Shown: positions 1 through 6,709, counted from the stretch's first letter. The stretch is 8,638 nucleotides of DNA from an uncultured Oxalobacteraceae bacterium (GCA_946479255.1 CAMLFK010000217.1:1-8638), one strand, 5' to 3'. Numbers and translations: made by a program. The notes: generated by a model not told the origin, from the sequence alone.

Positions 1-1108
1 GCAGCGACTGCTCGATCACCCGGGCCTGGTGATTGCCGCGGTACAGGATGGCGTAATCGGACCATTTATTTTTGCGCTGGAAGCGGTCGGCCGAAATCAT
101 GATGGCCACCTGCTCGGCCTCCTGCTCGTCGCTCTGCATGCCCAGCACCTTGATCGGCTCGCCCAGCCCGTGCTCCGACCACAGGGACTTTTCGAACAGC
201 TTGGGATTGTTCGAAATGACCGCGTTGGCGGCCTGCAGGATGCGCGTGGTGGAGCGGTAGTTCTGCTCCAGCTTGATGACCCGCAGGTCGGGGAAATCGG
301 TCTGCAGGGTCTTTAAATTTTCCACCGAAGCGCCGCGCCAGGCGTAGATGGCCTGGTCGTCGTCGCCCACGGCGGTAAACATCGGCTTCTTGCCGATGCC
401 CGTGACCAGCAGCTTGACCAGCTCGTACTGGCAGGTGTTGGTGTCCTGGTACTCGTCCATCAGCAGGTAGCGCAGGCGGCGCTGCCACTTGTCGCGGATC
501 GGATCGTTATTACGGAACAGTTCCACCGGCAGGCGGATCAGGTCGTCGAAATCGACCGCCTGGTAAGCCTGCAGGGTCGCCACGTAGCTGCGGTAGACGC
601 GCGCGGCCAGCGCCTCGTCCTCGTCCCTGGCTGCCTTGATCGCCACTTCCGGTTCGACCAGGCCGTTCTTCCACAGCGAGATGGCGGTCTGGATCGAGCG
701 GATGATCTGCTTGTCGGTGGTGATCGCCAGATCCTGCACCAGGCCGTAGCAGTCGTCGCTGTCCATGATGGAAAAGCGGTCCTTGAGTCCCACGCCGTTG
801 GCTTCCTGGCGCAGGATTTTCACGCCCAGCGAGTGAAAGGTCGACACCGTCAGCTGCTTGGCCTGGCGCGGCTGCTTGAGCAGCTTGGCAATCCGCTCCT
901 GCATCTCCAGCGCCGCCTTGTTGGTGAAAGTCAGCGCGGCGATAGTGCGCGGATCGTAGCCGCGGTCCTCGATCAGGTGCGCGATTTTCTGGGTAATCAC
1001 CCGGGTCTTGCCCGAGCCGGCACCGGCCAGCACCAGGCAGGGGCCGTCCAGGTAGATCACCGCTTCACTCTGCGGGACATTGAGGCCGAACTTGGGGGTA
1101 CTGGACAT
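1..1108 (-). CDS. rep: ATP-dependent DNA helicase Rep (UvrD/Rep superfamily 1), 3' end outside window
   Basis: This is a 3'-to-5' DNA helicase that helps replication forks move past bound proteins and unwinds DNA using ATP. The first 369 residues are visible; Rep proteins are usually about 670, so roughly the C-terminal half lies beyond position 1. Seen in the translation: a Q-motif glutamine near residue 13, Walker A GAGSGKT (29-35), motif Ia TFTNKAA (60-66), Walker B DEYQD (218-222), motif III GDDDQAIYAWRG (248-259) and motif IV LEQNYRS (280-286). The order and the wording of DEYQDTNTCQYELVKLL match Rep more closely than UvrD or PcrA. The ATG at 1108 gives the N-terminus expected for the family, with a weak GAAAG ribosome site about 7 nt upstream. 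It is divergent from the DUF1857 gene. UvrD-family misassignment is possible but unlikely. Confidence 0.9.
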   Translation of the reverse strand, partial: MSSTPKFGLNVPQSEAVIYLDGPCLVLAGAGSGKTRVITQKIAHLIEDRGYDPRTIAALTFTNKAALEMQERIAKLLKQPRQAKQLTVSTFHSLGVKILRQEANGVGLKDRFSIMDSDDCYGLVQDLAITTDKQIIRSIQTAISLWKNGLVEPEVAIKAARDEDEALAARVYRSYVATLQAYQAVDFDDLIRLPVELFRNNDPIRDKWQRRLRYLLMDEYQDTNTCQYELVKLLVTGIGKKPMFTAVGDDDQAIYAWRGASVENLKTLQTDFPDLRVIKLEQNYRSTTRILQAANAVISNNPKLFEKSLWSEHGLGEPIKVLGMQSDEQEAEQVAIMISADRFQRKNKWSDYAILYRGNHQARVIEQSL

Positions 1109-1147
1109 CGGAAACTTTCAGCGGACGCTACTGTCGGACAGCCGGCC

Positions 1148-1153
1148 ATTGTA
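1148..1153 (-). promoter_or_regulatory. Candidate -10 element for rep
   Basis: On the minus strand the sequence reads TACAAT in a GCTACAATGG context, 39 nt upstream of the rep ATG, which would give a leader of about 30 nt. No convincing -35 hexamer sits 16-18 bp further upstream, so this would be a weak or activator-dependent promoter. The call rests only on match to the sigma70 -10 consensus. Confidence 0.4.
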
Positions 1154-1239
1154 GCGTACGGCCACCAAAAATCCGCAGCGCGCCGCTTTGCGTTACCATC
1201 CTCGCTACGGCGCAACAAGCGCCCCTTGACGAGCTGCCA

Positions 1240-1725
1240 ATGATATTCGAACACCTAATTGAAATTAACGATCCCCTCAACCCGCTGATCGACCCGATCT
1301 CGCGCGAGCAGCTGTGGCGCGGGCTGGTGCTGCGCGCCGATTCGCCCAAGCTGTTCGTGCCGCACCTGGACGAGTGCACCATCGACGAGCGTGAAAGCGG
1401 CAGCTTCCGGCGCAAGCTGCGCTACGGCGAGCTGGTGGTGGTGGACCGGGTCATCCTGACCCCGCTCGAAGAAGTGCGCTACGAAGTGGCGGCGCAGGGC
1501 GAGATCAGCGCCTCCAGCCTGACCATGACGATCGAGGCGCGCGGCAATGCCTTGCTGTACGTGCGCTTCAAGTACGACGACGGCCACGACGCCCAGACCG
1601 ACGCGGCCAACGCCATGTATGACGAGTTCCGCAAATCGGCATACCAGGAAGCCGATATCGACACCATCCGCGTGCTGCGCGAACTGGCGGCGCAGGGCAG
1701 GCTGGATGCGACGTATTTGAACTAG
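1240..1725 (+). CDS. SRPBCC-fold protein, DUF1857/AtaL-like family
   Basis: This is a 161-aa soluble protein without signal peptide or membrane segment. The N-terminus (HLIEINDPLNPLIDPISREQ, residues 5-24) followed by LWRGLVLRA, and the central SLTMTIEARG with later YDEFRKSAYQEADIDTIRVL, are typical of the DUF1857/AtaL-like branch of the SRPBCC (START/Bet v1) superfamily. The fold generally makes a hydrophobic ligand pocket, but no substrate or reaction is established for this branch. The length matches the family. The ATG at 1240 is chosen because the conserved N-terminus begins at once; the ribosome site is weak (GAG about 8 nt upstream). No clear promoter is visible in the 131-bp gap to rep. 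It converges on the flavoprotein reductase gene with only 5 bp between stop codons. Function unknown. Confidence 0.8.
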   Translation: MIFEHLIEINDPLNPLIDPISREQLWRGLVLRADSPKLFVPHLDECTIDERESGSFRRKLRYGELVVVDRVILTPLEEVRYEVAAQGEISASSLTMTIEARGNALLYVRFKYDDGHDAQTDAANAMYDEFRKSAYQEADIDTIRVLRELAAQGRLDATYLN

Positions 1726-1730
1726 CCTGG

Positions 1731-3170
1731 CTACACCCCGGGCAGGCGCTCCGGCCCGGAATCCTTCGGCACACCTTTTTCCAGCTCGGCCGCCAGGTCG
1801 CGCAGCGCGGTGCGCACGCCTTCCTCGATCACCGGATGATAGAAGGGCATGTCGAGCATCTGCGCCACCGTCAGGCGCGCCTGGCAAGCCCATGCCAGCA
1901 AGTGCCCGAGGTGCTCGGCGCGCGGCCCGATCATCTCCGCGCCCAAAAAGCGGCCAGTACCGTATTCGCCGTACACGCGCAGCATGCCGTGGTTCTGCAG
2001 CATGATGCGGCTGCGCCCCTGGTTGCTGAAGGACACTTTGCCCACCGCGAACTTCGGCTTGCCTTCCGCGCATAGGCGGCGGTAGTTCTGGCCCAGGGTG
2101 GCGATCTGCGGCTCGGTAAACGCAATCGTCAGCATGGTGCGGCGCAATCCGGGCCGCACGTCGGGATAGCGCCCGGCATTGTCGCCGGCGATCTTGCCGT
2201 GGTCGGCCGCTTCCGGCAAGACCGGCTGCTCGTCGTTGGCGTCGCCGGCGATGAAGATGTGGCTGCTGCCGCATTGCATCGTGCGGCTGTCGAACAAGGG
2301 AATGCCCCGGGCGTCGCATTCCAGGCCACTGTGTTCCAGGCCGATGTCGTGCACGTTCGGCGTGCGCCCGGCCGCGGCCAGTACGTACTGGAAGCGCTCG
2401 CTGCGTTCCTTGCCGGCGCTGTCACGCGTGAGCAGTTCGACCTCATCCCCATCCTGCCTGGCCGAGACGATCAGCTGCTGGAAGCGCAGGTCGAGTTCTT
2501 CACTCAAGGTCGCAGCCGCCACGTGCAGCACTTCGGGGTCGGAGATCTGGGCCACGCTGCCGCCGCGCGCGAACAGCGCCACCCGCACGCCGAGGCGGGC
2601 CAGCGCCTGGCCGATTTCCAGCCCGATCACGCCGGTGCCGATCACCGCCACCGAGCGGGGCAGATCCTCCCAGCCGAACACGTGGTCGTTGACGATCACA
2701 TTCGGGCCCACATTGCGCAGCACGGGAGGAATCGATGGCGTCGAACCGGTGGCGATGACGATGCGCGCCGCTTCGATGACGCTGTGATCGTCGACCTGCA
2801 GCGTGTGCGGGCCGGTGAAGCGGGCGTGGCCACGCAGCTTGTCTTCGGCGGGAATATTGTCCACGCCTTCGAGCACGAAACCGACGAAACGGTCGCGCTC
2901 GCGGCGTACCCGTTCCATGACCGCGCGGCCGTCGACCGCCACTTGCCCGGGGTGCACGCCGAAGCCGGGCGCCAGCTTCATCATGTGGGCCGCTTCGCTG
3001 GCCGCGATCAGCAATTTGCTGGGCATGCAGCCGACCCGCGCGCAAGTGGTGCCGTACGGGCCGCTCTCGATCAGCACCGCGCGGCAGCCTTGCGCGCGCG
3101 CGGCGCGGTAGGCGGTCAGGCCGGCGGTTCCGGTGCCGATGACGGCGACGTCGACAGTGATTTGTTTCAT
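1731..3170 (-). CDS. Dihydrolipoyl dehydrogenase-like FAD-dependent disulfide reductase
   Basis: This 479-aa class I pyridine nucleotide-disulfide oxidoreductase would pass electrons between NAD(P)H, FAD and a cysteine pair to a disulfide substrate. Seen: FAD-binding GTGTAG (12-17) with ribose-contacting E35, redox-active CARVGC (C43 and C48) followed by MPSK, a second Rossmann motif GTGVIG (178-183), the second FAD motif IFIAGDA (305-311), and the C-terminal dimerisation domain with catalytic HPVIEE (H445, E450). The CARVGCMPSK variant resembles the PRK06292 dihydrolipoyl dehydrogenase group rather than the Lpd of the pyruvate dehydrogenase complex (CLNVGCIPSK). No E2 or lipoyl gene is adjacent. 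An upstream in-frame ATG at 3359 exists, but the extra 63 residues look like translated intergenic DNA, so the ATG at 3170 is chosen; its ribosome site is poor. The NAD(P)-ribose position carries A201-R202 instead of the usual acidic residue. A mercuric- or glutathione-reductase-like role is less likely. Confidence 0.85.
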   Translation of the reverse strand: MKQITVDVAVIGTGTAGLTAYRAARAQGCRAVLIESGPYGTTCARVGCMPSKLLIAASEAAHMMKLAPGFGVHPGQVAVDGRAVMERVRRERDRFVGFVLEGVDNIPAEDKLRGHARFTGPHTLQVDDHSVIEAARIVIATGSTPSIPPVLRNVGPNVIVNDHVFGWEDLPRSVAVIGTGVIGLEIGQALARLGVRVALFARGGSVAQISDPEVLHVAAATLSEELDLRFQQLIVSARQDGDEVELLTRDSAGKERSERFQYVLAAAGRTPNVHDIGLEHSGLECDARGIPLFDSRTMQCGSSHIFIAGDANDEQPVLPEAADHGKIAGDNAGRYPDVRPGLRRTMLTIAFTEPQIATLGQNYRRLCAEGKPKFAVGKVSFSNQGRSRIMLQNHGMLRVYGEYGTGRFLGAEMIGPRAEHLGHLLAWACQARLTVAQMLDMPFYHPVIEEGVRTALRDLAAELEKGVPKDSGPERLPGV

Positions 3171-3199
3171 GGCGGTGCGGGGACGGTGATGGGATTTCC

Positions 3200-3205
3200 A
3201 GTGTA
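3200..3205 (-). promoter_or_regulatory. Candidate -10 element of the flavoprotein reductase gene
   Basis: The minus strand reads TACACT in GCTACACTGG, 29 nt before the ATG at 3170, implying a leader of roughly 20-25 nt. A -35 hexamer is not recognisable at 17 bp; instead that region is occupied by an inverted repeat (3213-3229). Assigned only by consensus match and position. Confidence 0.4.
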
Positions 3206-3212
3206 GCGAAAT

Positions 3213-3229
3213 TCCACGCATGCCGTGGA
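3213..3229. repeat. Inverted repeat, 6-bp arms, at the -35 position of the reductase gene
   Basis: The arms TCCACG and CGTGGA flank a 5-nt centre CATGC, giving a near-perfect dyad. It lies 8-24 bp upstream of the candidate -10 element of the minus-strand flavoprotein gene, where a transcription factor would act. It could be an operator or chance in GC-rich DNA. Confidence 0.35.
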
Positions 3230-3299
3230 CGGCAGGGTGAAACGGCCCGCAATATCTATAACGATTCCGGCCTCGGTGCCGTTCACGCCAGTGCGGAGT

Positions 3300-3311
3300 G
3301 ATTGCGCAATC
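3300..3311. repeat. 12-bp perfect palindrome GATTGCGCAATC
   Basis: A perfect dyad in the divergent intergenic region between the flavoprotein reductase and the TonB receptor, centred about 80 bp upstream of the receptor's candidate -35 box. Its TTGCGC core recurs at 3359 and 3424 as a 9-bp direct repeat TTGCGCTAT. This is a possible operator for a dimeric regulator; no named regulator can be assigned. Confidence 0.4.
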
Positions 3312-3316
3312 TGGAT

Positions 3317-3381
3317 TGTTATGACTAACATTCACCTTCTGAGCATGAATAAACAACATTGCGCTATAACATCAGGTAACA
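3317..3381. repeat. Cluster of TAACA/TGTTA elements upstream of the receptor promoter
   Basis: The dyad TGTTA-tgac-TAACA occupies 3317-3330, and two more TAACA copies start at 3367 and 3377, exactly 10 bp (one helical turn) apart. The last copy ends 4 bp before the -35 box of the receptor promoter, a typical activator position. Seen directly; the binding role is inference. Confidence 0.3.
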
Positions 3382-3385
3382 AGAT

Positions 3386-3414
3386 TTGACTTTCTGAAAA
3401 CGTAGTCATACACT
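3386..3414 (+). promoter_or_regulatory. Sigma70-like promoter for the TonB receptor operon
   Basis: TTGACT (3386-3391) and TACACT (3409-3414) are separated by exactly 17 bp and followed by an A-rich stretch, so transcription would start near 3421. The -35 matches consensus at five of six positions and the -10 at four of six. It sits in the AT-richest part of the window and reads towards the receptor, leaving a leader of about 227 nt. Confidence 0.65.
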
Positions 3415-3503
3415 AAAAAATGTTTGCGCTATCATGGCATCATAGAATTGCCTGGCACAAACAGTAGGCGATAAAAATACAAAATTCGACACTGGAGACC
3501 CGC

Positions 3504-3560
3504 GTGAACGCAGCCCGCCTCAATCGCCCGCCCCTGCGCGCCGGCTTTCTCCTCGCCTGA
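3504..3560 (+). CDS. Possible 18-aa leader peptide upstream of the receptor
   Basis: A GTG at 3504 preceded by GGAG (3494-3497, 6-nt spacing) opens an 18-codon frame reading MNAARLNRPPLRAGFLLA, stopping with TGA at 3558-3560. The stop codon lies in the loop of the following hairpin, so ribosome position could affect folding. It is rich in Leu, Ala and Arg but has no run of one amino acid that would name a regulating signal. Short frames of this size arise often by chance, so this is only a candidate. Confidence 0.3.
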   Translation: MNAARLNRPPLRAGFLLA

Positions 3561-3577
3561 ACGGAAGCCCCCTTTTT
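3543..3577 (+). terminator. Attenuator-like hairpin with T5 tract in the leader
   Basis: GGCTTTC (3543-3549) can pair with GGAAGCC (3563-3569) as 7 bp including one G-U, with a 13-nt loop, followed by CCC and TTTTT (3573-3577). The three C residues between stem and T tract and the large loop make it a weak terminator by usual rules. An upstream AGGCGA (3466-3471) is complementary to TCGCCT (3553-3558) within the loop and could form a competing structure. Confidence 0.35.
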
Positions 3578-3596
3578 GTAGTGCCACCACCGCCGT

Positions 3597-3623
3597 GCCG
3601 GTGTCGCTTGCGACCACGCCGGC
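3597..3623 (+). promoter_or_regulatory. GC-rich stem-loop just upstream of the receptor ribosome site
   Basis: GCCGG (3597-3601) pairs with CCGGC (3619-3623), and inside it GTCG (3603-3606) pairs with CGAC (3611-3614) across a CTTG loop. An alternative outer pairing uses CCGCCG (3590-3595) and CGGCGG (3620-3625). It ends 12 nt before the AGAGGAG ribosome site, leaving that site single-stranded; it could stabilise the message or be one state of a switch. Confidence 0.4.
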
Positions 3624-3647
3624 GGTCTATAGTCGAGAGGAGAAGCA

Positions 3648-6647
3648 GTGCGTAATCATAAAAATGTAATTCCAGCTCAGCCGAACACCAAGCAACGTCT
3701 CATCAGCCTGGCCGTCGCCAGTGCCTGTGCGGCCTTTGTCATGCCGGCTTTTGCGCAAGAAGCGGCTCCGGCCGCAGAACCGCAACAGGTCGTCGTGACC
3801 GGTATCCGCGCCGCCATGCAGTCCACGCTGAACTTAAAGCGCAATTCCGACGGTATCGTCGATGGCATCGTGGCCGACGATATCGGTAAATTCCCAGACA
3901 CCAACCTGGCCGAATCCCTGCAGCGCATCTCGGGCGTGTCGATCGACCGCAACCAGGGCGAAGGCGCCAACGTCACCGTGCGCGGCGTCGGCCAGGACCT
4001 GAACATGGTGCTGCTCAATGGCCGCCAGATGCCGACCTCGTCGCTGCGCGACCAGAACGGCCGCGCCTTCGACTTCTCCAACCTGGCTTCCGAGTCGATC
4101 TCGCAGATCCAGGTGTACAAGTCGAGCCGCGCCGACAGCCCGCCGGGCGGCATCGGCGCCACCATCAACATCATGACCGCGCGCCCGTTCGACATGCCGA
4201 ACGGCACCGCCAGCGTCGGTATCAAGGGCGTGTACGACACGTCCAACGACAACCTGCCGGCGGCCGATACGGCCAGCAGCTCGCTGACCCCGGAAGTGTC
4301 TGGCATCTACAGCAAGATCTTCGGCAACGGCATGTTCGGCGTGACGATTTCCGGCTCCTACCAGGAGCGTAACCTGGGCGAGAACCGCGCGCAGATCACC
4401 AACGGCTGGCGCGGCCCTTTCCGCGGCGACGAGAACAACTGGGGTGCGATCCCGCAGGCCAGCGCGCCCAACGGCTCGACCTTCACCAACCGCCCGGATG
4501 CGACCGACATCTATTCGGTGCCGCAGAATGTGTCGTACTTCATGCGCGGCACCCAGCGCCAGCGCACCAACGGCCAGCTGACGCTGCAATTCAAGCCCAA
4601 CGCCGACATCCTCACCACCCTGGACTACACCTACTCGCAGAACAAGCTGCAGACCAAATACCACGAACTGTCGGCCTGGTTCAACTTTGGCCAGTCCACA
4701 AGCCGCTGGACCGACGGTCCGCTGGCTTCGCCGCTGTACTATGAAGAGCAGGTGAGCAAGCAGGACATCGCCATGAACGCCGGCGATTTCGCCACCAAGT
4801 CGGAAAACCAGTCGCTCGGCCTGAACGTCGCATGGAAGGTCAACTCGGGCCTGAAGCTGACCTTGGACGCGCACCGTTCGACCGCCGAATCGAAGGCCGA
4901 CAGCCCGTTCGGCTCGAACAACGACCTGGCCACCGCCAGCTTTAGCCGCGGCAATACCGGGGTCGACTTCACCCACGAAATTCCGGTGCTGAGCATCCAG
5001 GGCGCCAACGTGGCCGCCGCGCCCTTCCAGGTGACCGGTTCGTGGTTCCAGAACGGCATCCAGAAAATGGAAATCGACCAGCTGCAATTGAGCGGCCGCC
5101 AGAGCCTGTTCGAAGCCTCCAGCCTGAACTTCGGCCTGGGCCTGATGGAAATGAAGAACCGCACCGCCTTCCAGCAGGTGCAGCGCGATACCTGGACCGG
5201 CGCCTCGAAAGTGACCGACTATTCGCCGTCGCTGTTCCAGCAAGACACGCTGAGCCAGTACTTCGACAAGCTGGGCGGGCACGATGCGCCGGGCCTGTTC
5301 AATAACATCTACACCTACGATTTCGCCACCGTGCGCGAAGCGGCCATCAAGGGCGTCGCCGCCATGCCGGGCGGTTCGCTGGCCGCCGCTACGGCCAGCT
5401 ATTCGCCTAGCCTGGCCAACCCGGACTGGGACCGCCGCACCACCGAGAAGAATAAGTCCTTCTACGTGCAGATGAATACCGAGTGGGATACCGCCATGCC
5501 GATGCACACCGGCATTGGCGTGCGGGTCGAAAAGACCGATGTCATTTCCTCGGCGCTGTCGCCGGTGCCGACCGGCATGAACTGGGTCTCGGAAAACGAG
5601 TTCCCGGTCGTGTTCGGCTCCAGGGACTTCACCACCTTGCGCGGCAACTACACCAACGTGCTGCCTAGCCTCGACTGGGACATGGACCTGCGCTCCGACA
5701 TGAAGCTGCGCGCCAGCTACGGCGTGACGATCGGCCGTCCGCGCTTCGACCAGATCGAAGGCGGCCAGAGTATCGGCGCCACCGGCAGCGTGAACGGCAT
5801 CACCGGCGCGCGTGGCAATCCTGCCCTGAAACCGGTCAAGGCCAAGAACCTGGACCTGTCGGCCGAGTGGTATTACGCCAAGCAGAGCGTGGCATCGGTG
5901 GGCCTGTTCTACAAGGACCTGACCAACTACGCCGGCCAGGGCGTGGCCAAGGAAACCATCTCGACCCTGCGCACGCCGGTAGGCGGCGATTACTGGAACC
6001 AGGCCCTGTCGGCCGGCGGCTGCTCGGCGGCCGACCGCCAGTGCATCCGCGAGTACATCCTGCAAAACCTCTCCAACATGCCCGGCGTGACGCGCACTGG
6101 CACTAAAGACGGCAAATGGCTCGGCACCATCGCCGCCCAGCCAGGCGATCCAGCGGCTAACTTCGAAGTGACCAGCTACATCAACGAGAAGGACGCCAGC
6201 CTGAAAGGTGCGGAATTTAACGTCCAGCACATGTTCGGCAGCAGCGGCTTCGGCATCCAGGCCAACTACACCTACGTCAAGTCGGACCTCACCTACGACA
6301 ATATGGCCAAGGGTAACCAGTTCGCCCTGGTCGGTTTGTCGGACTCGGCCAACCTGATCGGTATCTTCGAGAACGACAAGTGGTCGATCCGCGCGGCTTA
6401 CAACTGGCGTGACGAGTTCCTGACCGCGGTAACCGACGGCGCCGGTCCGAACCCGCAGTATGTGGAGCCGTATGGCCAGCTGGACCTGTCGGTCGGTTTC
6501 AACGTCACCAAGAACCTGTCGCTGCAGTTCGAAGCCATCAACCTGCTGGATGAAACCATGCGCGTGCATGGCCGTACCAAGTCGATGGTCTTGAACGCGG
6601 TCCAGGGCGGGCCGCGCTACATGATGGCGGCGCGCTACAAGTTCTGA
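3648..6647 (+). CDS. TonB-dependent outer-membrane receptor (Xanthomonas/Caulobacter-type)
   Basis: This 999-aa outer-membrane receptor takes up a large or scarce nutrient using energy from TonB-ExbB-ExbD. Seen: a basic N-terminus and hydrophobic stretch ending AFA (residues 34-36), giving signal-peptide cleavage before Q37; a TonB-box-like VVVTGIR (48-54); a plug domain from about 60 to 178 with ESLQRISGVSIDR, VTVRGVG, VLLNGRQMP and IGATINIMTARP; then a long beta-barrel ending in the conserved GNPALKPVKAKNLDLSAEWY block (C-terminal third), YGQLDLSVGF, INLLDE and the terminal aromatic F999. The layout matches the TIGR01782-type family, and length is normal. No N-terminal STN/FecR-signalling domain is present, so sigma/anti-sigma signalling is unlikely. 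The GTG at 3648 is chosen because AGAGGAG lies 5 nt upstream and the signal peptide follows. The mature protein has only two cysteines, C792 and C799. Substrate unknown; cupin and halogenase genes follow on the same strand. Confidence 0.92.
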   Translation: MRNHKNVIPAQPNTKQRLISLAVASACAAFVMPAFAQEAAPAAEPQQVVVTGIRAAMQSTLNLKRNSDGIVDGIVADDIGKFPDTNLAESLQRISGVSIDRNQGEGANVTVRGVGQDLNMVLLNGRQMPTSSLRDQNGRAFDFSNLASESISQIQVYKSSRADSPPGGIGATINIMTARPFDMPNGTASVGIKGVYDTSNDNLPAADTASSSLTPEVSGIYSKIFGNGMFGVTISGSYQERNLGENRAQITNGWRGPFRGDENNWGAIPQASAPNGSTFTNRPDATDIYSVPQNVSYFMRGTQRQRTNGQLTLQFKPNADILTTLDYTYSQNKLQTKYHELSAWFNFGQSTSRWTDGPLASPLYYEEQVSKQDIAMNAGDFATKSENQSLGLNVAWKVNSGLKLTLDAHRSTAESKADSPFGSNNDLATASFSRGNTGVDFTHEIPVLSIQGANVAAAPFQVTGSWFQNGIQKMEIDQLQLSGRQSLFEASSLNFGLGLMEMKNRTAFQQVQRDTWTGASKVTDYSPSLFQQDTLSQYFDKLGGHDAPGLFNNIYTYDFATVREAAIKGVAAMPGGSLAAATASYSPSLANPDWDRRTTEKNKSFYVQMNTEWDTAMPMHTGIGVRVEKTDVISSALSPVPTGMNWVSENEFPVVFGSRDFTTLRGNYTNVLPSLDWDMDLRSDMKLRASYGVTIGRPRFDQIEGGQSIGATGSVNGITGARGNPALKPVKAKNLDLSAEWYYAKQSVASVGLFYKDLTNYAGQGVAKETISTLRTPVGGDYWNQALSAGGCSAADRQCIREYILQNLSNMPGVTRTGTKDGKWLGTIAAQPGDPAANFEVTSYINEKDASLKGAEFNVQHMFGSSGFGIQANYTYVKSDLTYDNMAKGNQFALVGLSDSANLIGIFENDKWSIRAAYNWRDEFLTAVTDGAGPNPQYVEPYGQLDLSVGFNVTKNLSLQFEAINLLDETMRVHGRTKSMVLNAVQGGPRYMMAARYKF

Positions 6648-6673
6648 CCAGGTTTGAACCGCTAGTGTAATCA

Positions 6674-6709
6674 CGGGCCGCTGTGTTTTTCGCAGCGGCC
6701 CGCTTTTTT
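6674..6709 (+). terminator. Strong intrinsic terminator after the TonB receptor
   Basis: CGGGCCGCTG (6674-6683) pairs perfectly with CAGCGGCCCG (6693-6702). Two more inner pairs (one G-U) leave a 5-T loop, followed by C and T6 (6704-6709). This is the best terminator in the window. It sits 27 nt after the receptor stop and before the cupin-like gene, so the two downstream genes depend on read-through or on their own promoter. Confidence 0.88.

Larger units (their letters stand above)
3421..3647 (+). promoter_or_regulatory. Long structured 5' leader of the TonB receptor mRNA
   Basis: The stretch between the predicted transcription start and the receptor GTG has, in order: an AT-rich portion, a ribosome-site-plus-short-ORF unit (3494-3560), a hairpin followed by CCC and T5 (3543-3577), a GC-rich hairpin (3597-3623), and the receptor's ribosome site AGAGGAG (3636-3642). 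No known riboswitch was recognised; a cobalamin box was looked for because TonB receptors are often B12-controlled and was not found. The layout suggests attenuation or translational control, but this is inference from sequence alone. Confidence 0.4.

Noticed and set aside
833..1243. A plus-strand 136-aa frame overlapping the start of rep
   Set aside because: It runs opposite conserved helicase motifs and overlaps the DUF1857 start; composition is shadow-like.
2199..3206. A 335-aa plus-strand frame opposite the flavoprotein gene
   Set aside because: Low-complexity His/Arg/Ala-rich shadow translation with no ribosome site or motif; the minus-strand frame carries all FAD and redox motifs.
3171..3359. 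N-terminal extension of the flavoprotein to the ATG at 3359
   Set aside because: The extra 63 residues are unlike the family, cross the dyad and candidate promoter, and the conserved N-terminus starts at the ATG at 3170.
3432..3617. A 61-aa minus-strand frame in the receptor leader
   Set aside because: No ribosome site and no recognisable motif, and it lies across the structured leader; more likely a chance frame.
3575..3630. Cobalamin riboswitch before the TonB receptor
   Set aside because: The leader has GTGCCAC but not the full B12 box or the long multi-stem architecture; about 227 nt of leader shows only two simple hairpins.
6651..6660. GGTTTGAACC dyad directly after the receptor stop codon
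   Set aside because: Only 4-bp arms and next to a far stronger terminator hairpin; probably chance.
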